DNA of 17,662 nucleotides from Victivallales bacterium (lineage in GTDB: Bacteria > Verrucomicrobiota > Lentisphaeria > Victivallales > UBA1829): the NCBI GenBank assembly GCA_016285335.1, contig JAEEQO010000041.1:1-17662 (forward strand). Reading direction: 5' to 3'. Made by a program: the position numbers and the translations under genes. Position 1 is the stretch's first letter; every line of letters starts with the position of its first letter. This document shows positions 9,636 to 16,100 of the stretch, piece after piece. A model generated the notes under the pieces. The model saw only the letters and a program-made list of their open reading frames with translations, was not told the origin of the DNA and searched no databases.

Positions 9636-10790
9636 CTAGTCCTTCTTCTCAGCCGGATCAGCTTTCTTTTGGCTGAAGGCCTTCGCGGCTTCCGCGAGCA
9701 ATTTACGGATTTCGAGGTGCTGCGGGCAGACTTCCTCGCACTTGCCGCAGCCGATGCACTCCACGGCGTCCTTCTTGCCGAGGTTGGCGACCGCCCAGAA
9801 GATCTGAACCTTCGCGCTCTCCACGTTGCTGTAGAGCGTGAGCAGGTTCCGACCGTTGAACGTGCCGGAGATGCCGATGTTCATCGGGCAGACCTTCGCG
9901 CAGTAGTCGCAGGACGTGCACGGGATCATCGGGACCGCCGCGAGCGCCTTCTGCGCCTCGAAGACCATCGCCTTTTCCGCCTCGGTCAGCGCTTTGAATC
10001 CCTGCATGGATTTCAGGTTGTCGTCCATCTGCTCCGGCGTGCTCATGCCGGACAGCACCGTGATCACGCCCGGCAGGCTCGCGCCGAACCGGATTGCCCA
10101 CGCTGCCGGGGAAACGTCGGGATTCACGTCGCGGAAGATCTTCACGACGGATTCCGGCGGGGTCGCCAGCATGCCGCCTTTCACGGGTTCCATGATGACG
10201 ACGGGCTTGCCGTGCTTGCGGCAGACCTCGTAGTTCAGGCGCGACTGGATCTGCTTGTTGTCCCAGTCGGCATAGTTGATCTGAAGCTGCACGAACTCGG
10301 CTTCCGGGTGTTTGGTCAGGATGGCGTCGAGCTGGTCGGCGGTGGAGTGGAACGAGAACCCCAGGTGACGGATCCGCCCCGCCTTTTTCTGTTCCAGAAA
10401 GTAGTTCCACAGGTCAAGCTCCTCGAACAGCGTGGTGCGGGCGTCGCCGAGGTTGTGGAGCAGGTAGAAGTCTACATAGTCGGTCCCGAGCCGCTTCAGC
10501 GACGTTTCGAACTGGGCGATCGCGTCCTCGCGCGTCTTGTTGTCGACCCAGGCGGCGTTCTTCGTGGCGAGCTGGAACTTCTCCCGCGGATAGCGTTCCA
10601 CCAGCGCCTGCCTTGTAGCGTCCTCGCTGCCCTGATAGATCCATGCCGTGTCGAAATACGTGAATCCGGCGGCCAGGAACTTGTCGACCATGATCTTCGT
10701 TTTCTCGATGTCGATCGTTTCGCCGTTTTTCGGCAGGCGCATCATGCCGAATCCGAGTTTCGGGATCTCTTCGCCGAGGTACTGTCCCAT
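9636..10790 (-). CDS. Aldo/keto reductase with C-terminal 4Fe-4S ferredoxin domain
   Basis: A 384-aa cytoplasmic oxidoreductase. The N-terminal two thirds (about 1-270) are an aldo/keto reductase barrel with the catalytic tetrad Asp47 (YFDTAW), Tyr52, Lys77 (LATKN) and His112 (LLHN). The last third holds two 4Fe-4S motifs: Cys291/294/297/301 (CTSCDYCAKVCP) and Cys345/348/351/355 (CIGCGKCEEVCP). This fused architecture is well known in anaerobes, but its substrates are mostly undefined. The clusters suggest electron exchange with a ferredoxin-like partner, which is inference. AGGAG (the complement of 10799-10803) lies 8 nt before the start, supporting this ATG. The C-terminus is Lys/Asp/Glu-rich. 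The gene stands alone on the minus strand, convergent with alkD and divergent from the pseudopilin gene, with its own promoter candidate at 10849-10878. Confidence 0.94.
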   Translation of the reverse strand: MGQYLGEEIPKLGFGMMRLPKNGETIDIEKTKIMVDKFLAAGFTYFDTAWIYQGSEDATRQALVERYPREKFQLATKNAAWVDNKTREDAIAQFETSLKRLGTDYVDFYLLHNLGDARTTLFEELDLWNYFLEQKKAGRIRHLGFSFHSTADQLDAILTKHPEAEFVQLQINYADWDNKQIQSRLNYEVCRKHGKPVVIMEPVKGGMLATPPESVVKIFRDVNPDVSPAAWAIRFGASLPGVITVLSGMSTPEQMDDNLKSMQGFKALTEAEKAMVFEAQKALAAVPMIPCTSCDYCAKVCPMNIGISGTFNGRNLLTLYSNVESAKVQIFWAVANLGKKDAVECIGCGKCEEVCPQHLEIRKLLAEAAKAFSQKKADPAEKKD

Positions 10791-10848
10791 GCTGGTTTCT
10801 CCTGTGTTGCTTGTGTAGGGGATCGGGGTTTTCGGGATTCATCCACAT

Positions 10849-10878
10849 ACCATAGCACTTCCTTATGCCGCATGTCAA
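10849..10878 (-). promoter_or_regulatory. Probable promoter of the aldo/keto reductase gene
   Basis: On the minus strand, a perfect TTGACA (complement of 10873-10878) is followed after 18 bp by TATGGT (complement of 10849-10854), four of six to the -10 consensus. Transcription would begin about 50 nt before the start codon, leaving room for the AGGAG ribosome site. Confidence 0.6.
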
Positions 10879-10929
10879 GCGGGATTTCGAAATAAAACGG
10901 AAAAAAGTTGTCCGTGCCATCGTTTTTCC

Positions 10930-10959
10930 CGAATCCGCGACGGTTTTTGTCAGGATTCG
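10930..10959. repeat. Inverted repeat CGAATCC-n16-GGATTCG
   Basis: The arms at 10930-10936 and 10953-10959 are perfect 7-bp reverse complements with a 16-nt spacer, upstream of the minus-strand promoter candidate. It could be an operator or chance; nothing else supports a function. Confidence 0.35.
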
Positions 10960-11029
10960 TCGGTTGGATTTGCGTATCCGCCGCGGTCCGCATTCGGTTC
11001 GTCCCCCGTTCATTTTTCTGTATTTTCAC

Positions 11030-11059
11030 GTTATTAACGCGGTTTTGCGTTAATGTAAC
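11030..11059. promoter_or_regulatory. Inverted repeat with TTAACGC core, possible operator
   Basis: ATTAACGC (11033-11040) and GCGTTAAT (11047-11054) are perfect 8-bp reverse complements around a GGTTTT spacer. The outer bases continue as GTT and GTAAC with a 2-nt slip. It lies about 100 bp upstream of the pseudopilin start and just before its promoter candidate, a fitting place for a repressor or activator site. The core TTAACGCG recurs upstream of the macroglobulin gene. Confidence 0.45.
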
Positions 11060-11091
11060 GATAAAAAGCCGTATTTTCCTGCTGTAGCGCC

Positions 11092-11118
11092 TTGATTTTC
11101 CTTTTTGCGCGTTATAAA
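11092..11118 (+). promoter_or_regulatory. Weak promoter candidate for the pseudopilin gene
   Basis: TTGATT (11092-11097) and TATAAA (11113-11118) are 15 bp apart, shorter than optimal, about 40 bp before the start codon. The local AT-richness supports a promoter here, but the exact boxes are uncertain. A second AT-rich hexamer, TATTAT, follows at 11120-11125. Confidence 0.4.
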
Positions 11119-11157
11119 GTATTATAGAAAACAAAACAACCCAGGGGAGTCACCGCT

Positions 11158-12054
11158 ATGAAACGCATCAGCACCAACACGTTCCATCCGTTCCGCAAGA
11201 CGCGCGGCTTCACGCTCATCGAACTTCTGATCGTCATTGCGATCATTGCGATTCTCGCGGCCATGCTTCTGCCCGCGCTCCAGTCCGCCAAACGCACCGC
11301 CTACACGGCGGGATGCGCCAGCAACATGAAACAGCTGATGGTCTGCGCGCTTTCGTACGTCGGCGACACGCAGTTCGTCACGCCCGCGAAGTCCGGCGGC
11401 GGCAACAACGATTCCCTGTGGGAACGCATCATCCTCAAGTACACGCCGATGAGCACTCTGGATGTCGGCTGGAAAGGCGTCCCGAACTGCAAGGGCAAAT
11501 CCGAATTCACCTCGATCAAGCTCTTCCAGTGCCCCGCCGACAAATACCCGCGCAACACCGTCGGCGACGGGATGCCCGTCCGCACTTACGCCATGAACCA
11601 TTCCCCCGGCGGCAGCACCACCAACGATGAAAAAGTCGGCGACAAGATCGGCGGCCAGTCCATCTGCAACGACAGCAACGACGGCATGGGCTACTGGGTC
11701 GGCCTGAAGTATGCGAAGATCCCGATGCCCTCCCGCATGATCTACTTCGTCGAATACGTCCCCAGCGCCACGCACAGCCGCTCCAACCGCACCGGTTTCT
11801 TCTCCGCCTGGTGGTCCTCCATTTCCTGCCCGTCCCAGCAGTCCGAAGCTTGGGGCGGCGACGAATCCGCCAGCGGCTCCTCCTCCTACGACAAGGCGAC
11901 CACCACGCTCCACAGCAACATGTGGAACTACGCGTTTGCCGACGGCCACGTGAAGATCATGTACCCGCGCAACACCATCCGCAAGGACCAGGGCCTCAGC
12001 CGCTGGAACGCCGGAAACTACTGGTCCATGCGCCTCGATGACGACAACAACTGA
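11158..12054 (+). CDS. Type II pseudopilin-like protein with H-x9-DG motif
   Basis: A 298-aa protein with a prepilin leader. The basic N-terminus ends in RG, and the peptidase site lies between Gly17 and Phe18 of GFTLIE, with Glu22 as the conserved +5 Glu of the mature protein. A hydrophobic helix follows at about 18-41. The C-terminal [12 protein letters not shown] has His252 followed by nine residues and then Asp262-Gly263, the H-x9-DG signature of a large family abundant in Lentisphaerota and Planctomycetes. FQCPADK at 123-129 is also common in that group. Such proteins are thought to be processed by a PilD-type peptidase and displayed at or across the inner membrane, but individual roles are largely unknown. 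GGGAG (11145-11149) lies 8 nt before the ATG. No secretion or pilus machinery genes are nearby. The next gene starts 24 bp later and is probably co-transcribed. Confidence 0.93.
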   Translation: MKRISTNTFHPFRKTRGFTLIELLIVIAIIAILAAMLLPALQSAKRTAYTAGCASNMKQLMVCALSYVGDTQFVTPAKSGGGNNDSLWERIILKYTPMSTLDVGWKGVPNCKGKSEFTSIKLFQCPADKYPRNTVGDGMPVRTYAMNHSPGGSTTNDEKVGDKIGGQSICNDSNDGMGYWVGLKYAKIPMPSRMIYFVEYVPSATHSRSNRTGFFSAWWSSISCPSQQSEAWGGDESASGSSSYDKATTTLHSNMWNYAFADGHVKIMYPRNTIRKDQGLSRWNAGNYWSMRLDDDNN

Positions 12055-12078
12055 TCCTGTTCCGGGAGAACGGTCATC

Positions 12079-12975
12079 ATGGCGGAAAAACGCAGGTCGG
12101 GCTGCCTGAAAAAGCTGCTGGTCGTCCTCCTGATCGTTCTGATCCTCGCGATCGCTCTCCCGCTCACGCTTTTCTGGCTCGCCATCGGCGCCTACTCGCC
12201 TCAGCCCGTCGAAGCATACACCCCGCACGACGCATCCACCGTCGCGAACATCATCACGCGTCTGGCGCGTTCGCTGGTCGACAAGGAGGGCCGCGTGGTC
12301 GAGACAGCCGTCCTGACTCTTTCGGAGGACGAAGTGCAGACGCTCATCAATTCCGCCATCCGCGAAGCCAACGGCGGCGACAGTGATTCCAGAGTATGGG
12401 TCGATTATGAAGTGATCTGGAAAGAAGACGGCCTTCTGGTGAAATATTCCATGCCGGTTTCGACCGGAGGGATCAAGGTTAAGTCGATGATCACAGGCAT
12501 GCAGAGCAGAGCGATCAATTTCAGGATCGAATTTTCACCCGTCGTCGACCGGGGCAAACTCACGATCGATCCCCGGAGAGGAAGCGCCGGGATGATCCCC
12601 CTGCCCCGTATCATACTCCGGAAAGCCGCGAATTTTCTCACGGCGAGAGCCATGGCGAACGATTCCGTCCGCACCACGCTTTCTGCGTTCACGCGCATCG
12701 AACCCGGCGAGAACGGCACCCTGGTCCTCATGTTCGACCCGCGCGATGTGAACACCGTGGTCCGCATCCTGCGTTCCGCGGGACAGGATTCGCGCGACGG
12801 CATCACGGTCGAGGAGCGCGACGAGGACGATGAGGAAGACGAGGAAGAATGGGGTGATGAGGAATCCGAAGAGGACGGGGAAACCGGAGACGCTTCCGAC
12901 GAGGAAAGCCCCGAAGCGGACGCCGAGCCGGACGGCGGGGACATGGATACAGTGGAAACCCAGCCCGTTCTTTGA
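12079..12975 (+). CDS. Membrane-anchored protein of unknown function with acidic C-terminal tail
   Basis: I do not recognise this 298-aa protein with certainty. After a short basic start (KRR, KK) there is one strong hydrophobic helix at about 13-38, likely a signal anchor with the bulk outside the cytoplasm. The middle part (about 50-240) is soluble and includes LTLSEDEVQTLINSAI and a PLPRIILRKA segment; these loosely recall the DUF2140/YpmS type of anchored protein, at low confidence. The last 54 residues (from 245, nt 12811) contain 30 Asp or Glu and look disordered. GGGAG (12064-12068) lies 10 nt before the ATG. It follows the pseudopilin by 24 bp, so the two may be expressed together. 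Its function cannot be stated. Confidence 0.85.
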   Translation: MAEKRRSGCLKKLLVVLLIVLILAIALPLTLFWLAIGAYSPQPVEAYTPHDASTVANIITRLARSLVDKEGRVVETAVLTLSEDEVQTLINSAIREANGGDSDSRVWVDYEVIWKEDGLLVKYSMPVSTGGIKVKSMITGMQSRAINFRIEFSPVVDRGKLTIDPRRGSAGMIPLPRIILRKAANFLTARAMANDSVRTTLSAFTRIEPGENGTLVLMFDPRDVNTVVRILRSAGQDSRDGITVEERDEDDEEDEEEWGDEESEEDGETGDASDEESPEADAEPDGGDMDTVETQPVL

Positions 12976-13010
12976 CGCGGACCCCGCTCTTTTATAAAAA
13001 AAGTGGAAAA

Positions 13011-13043
13011 AAATCTTAACGCGCGCATTTTCCGCTAAGATTT
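13011..13043. promoter_or_regulatory. Inverted repeat AAATCTTA-n17-TAAGATTT, possible operator or hairpin
   Basis: AAATCTTA (13011-13018) and TAAGATTT (13036-13043) are perfect 8-bp reverse complements with a 17-nt spacer. The element ends 22 bp before the TTGACA box at 13066. It overlaps a TTAACGCG sequence (13016-13023) shared with the element upstream of the pseudopilin gene. A transcription factor site is plausible. It is unlikely to be a terminator because no T-run of useful length follows. Confidence 0.45.
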
Positions 13044-13065
13044 CCTCCGCTTCCGCGTCAAATCG

Positions 13066-13096
13066 TTGACAGTTTCCAAAATACAACATTCATATT
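13066..13096 (+). promoter_or_regulatory. Promoter candidate for the macroglobulin gene
   Basis: A perfect -35 TTGACA (13066-13071) is followed by CATATT (13091-13096), four of six to the -10 consensus, but at a long 19-bp spacing. The location about 85 bp before the start codon, in the only AT-rich part of the gap, supports it. The exact -10 is uncertain. Confidence 0.5.
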
Positions 13097-13180
13097 TCAA
13101 TGTCCGGACGCTTCGCGGAGGCGTGTCCCCGTCGATCCGACGCCGCGCGGCCTCCGGACCACCAGAGAAAGGATTTTCCC

Positions 13181-16100
13181 ATGAACCGAAACATCCGCTT
13201 CCTCCTGACCGCGGCGGCCGTTCTCCCGGCATTCTTCGCCATTCCGGCTGCGTCGGCGCAGGACGAAAAACAGGCCGAAACGGCGCAGACCCCCGCCGAA
13301 AAAGAGACGATCGCCAAGATCCGCAAGCTCATGGAAGAGGGCAACTTCAAGGAATCCGCCGACGCCGCGCGCGCCGCGCTGGAAGCCATGCCCGCGAAAT
13401 CCCAGAGCGAAGCGGTCGGCCCGCTGTGGAACATGTACCGCGCGAGCCTCGTCAGCAACAACCGCGTGAAGGAATACGACGACGCGTTCGCGTTCGTGAT
13501 CGCGCGCTTCCCGAAGAACGTCTCGCTGGCCGCCGAGCTGAACGCAAACGTCACCAGCTATGGCTTCTTCTTCAACAACACGTTCACGCGCGGCTCCAAC
13601 CGAGGCAACGCCGGACGCCGCGTGAACAGCGCGGCCCGTGACCGCGTCGAAAACCTCCGCTACATGGCGTCCGCCTCCGAAGAAGCGAAGAACGTTTCGA
13701 AGCCGCTTCAGATCAAGTATTTCCGCGCCCTCGCGTCCCTGCTTTGCCGCAACCAGACCGGCGGCCGGTCCTACAAGCTTCAGGCGCTCACCGACCTGAC
13801 CGTCCTGCCCGACTACGACGACGGCGATTTCGGCAGCTCCTCGCGTCCGCCGGTGAACAAGGACGGCTCCCCGGTCCTCTATTCCTGCCCGAAGGATTTC
13901 GCGTCCGCGAAGTGCGACGGCGAACGTTTCCGCTGGGCGCTGGAACAGGCCATCGCGCTCGGCGACTACCGGAGCAAATACGACTGGGCGGCCTTCCTCG
14001 CCAACGAATTCGATTTCTCGGGGATCGACTGGAACGTGAAGAACGAATACCAGACCTCCGACAAGTACCGCGATTACCTGTATGAGCTGAAGGACAACGA
14101 GACCATCGCCGAGCTCGCCGACGGCGTCCGCAAGATCGCGCTGCCCGAGGAGTTCAGCTACATCCGCATCCTGAAGGAGCTTGCCAACGACGACAAGGCC
14201 GGAGGGTTCATCCGCAGTGCCGCAGCCCAGCTCGGCAGCCTCTACCTCTCCCGCATGCAGTACGAAAACGCCGCCGAGTGGTTCAAGAAGGCCGGCGAGA
14301 ACGACATGGTCCAGCAGATCCTCTGCAACTGGGGCTCCACGCAGGGCATCCAGGTCGTCGCATACGGCACGAAGCCCGTCCTGGCATACCGCAGCCGCAA
14401 CACCACGAAGGTTCGCGCGGTCGTGACCAAGGCCGACCCGAAGATGGCCGTCGAGATCATGCTGAAGAGCCTCCGCGAAGGCGGCGAGCGCTCCTACGAG
14501 ACCGACAATGCCTACCAGCTGAACACCGGGTTCAACGGCTGGGCTCCCGCCATCAGGGAGAAGATCACCGAATTCACGTTCGACGTGAAGCCGAAGCCGC
14601 ACCACTGGGAGACCGACACCGAGGTCACCCTGCCCATCACCGAGCCCGGCGCGTACATCGTCCGCACCCTGCCCGAAGGCACGGAAGGCACCTATTCCAA
14701 GGATTCCTGGTATGAAAATCTGGTCTGGATCACCCCGGAAATCCTCTCGAAGGAATCCGTCACGAAGGGCCGGTTCCTCACGCTCAACGATTCGAAGACC
14801 GGCGCGCCGCTGGCCGACCGCAAGCTCAAGATCATGAACTACCGCACGATCTACGCGAACAACCGCAACCAGAACGAGTTCGGCGGACGGCGCTACCGCA
14901 TCGAGGTCAAGGAGTTCGAGGTCACGACCGGCAAGGACGGCGCGGTCATCTTCCCCGAAAAGCTCAACGACCGCACGCTCATCCTCTCCGAGTCCGAGGA
15001 CGGCCTCACCTTCCTCCCGCACGCATACTACTCCACCATCAATGCGGGCCGCTTCTATGAAACCGAACGCGACTACATCATCACCGACCGACCGGTGTAC
15101 CGTCCCGGCGACACGGTGAAGTACACCGTCTACACCCGTCGCGCCTCCTACGACGAGAAGGCCCCGGACAAGCGCGCCGACTACAAGGTGAAGCTCACCG
15201 GCAACGATGCCCGCGGCAAGAAGATGTACGAGGAAAACCTCACCGGCGATCCGATGCTGGCCGCCGCGACCGGGGAGTTCGTGCTCCCGGACGACGTCTC
15301 CCTCGGCAGCTTCCATCTGGGCACCTCGAAAGGCGGCGTCTCGTTCTCCGTCGAGGAATACAAGAAACCGGAATACCTGCTCGACGTGGAAATGCCCGAA
15401 TCGCAGATCAAGACCGGCGGCATCTTCGAAGCGAAGATTCAGGCGAAATACTACTTCGGCGCACCCATGTCCGGCGCAAAGATCAAGTACACCGTCCACC
15501 GCGAACAGGCACGCCGCGTCTTCCCGTTCCGCGGCCGCTTCGACTGGCTCTTCGGCGAAGGCTACTGGATCTGCTCCACCGCCTACCGTGACGAAAGCAT
15601 CCGCCAGGTCACCTGGGGCCGCGACCTCATCACGCAGGCCGAAGGCGTCGCGGACGACGACGGCTGCCTGACCGTGCCGATCGACACGGGCGACGCGCTC
15701 CGCCGCTTCGGCAACCTCGACTTCCGCTACATCATCGACGCCGAAGTCTCCGACGAGTCCAACCGCGTGGTCAACGGCTCCGGCTCCATCGTGACCGCCG
15801 CCCAGCCGTTCTACGTTTCCGCCTCGGCGAAGACCGGTTTCGCACGCACCGGCAAGCCCGTCACGCTCGTCGTGAAGGCCACCACCCCGGACGGCAAGCC
15901 TGTCGCGGGCAAGGGCAAAGTCTCCATCTACCTGCGCGACCTCGACGCCAACGGCGTGCCGCACCGCGTCGGCCAGCCCGTGAAGGTCATGGACGTGACC
16001 GCCGGCGACGAGAACGGCGTCAGCTTCGTGATCGACCGCGCGGGCGTCTACGAAGTCGTCTCCAGCATCACGTCCGACGCCTCGCTGAAGGCGAACGACG

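Larger units (their letters stand above)
10791..11157. other. Divergent intergenic region
   Basis: This 367-bp AT-richer stretch separates the minus-strand aldo/keto reductase from the plus-strand pseudopilin gene. It holds a minus-strand promoter candidate (10849-10878), an inverted repeat CGAATCC/GGATTCG (10930-10936 and 10953-10959), the TTAACGC inverted repeat (11030-11059) and a weak plus-strand promoter candidate (11092-11118). I see no convincing gene in it. Confidence 0.75.

Noticed and set aside
12977..12994. GCGG-ACC-CCGC followed by TCTTTTAT as a terminator after the acidic-tail gene
   Set aside because: The stem has only 4 bp and the T-run is broken, so it is too weak to call.
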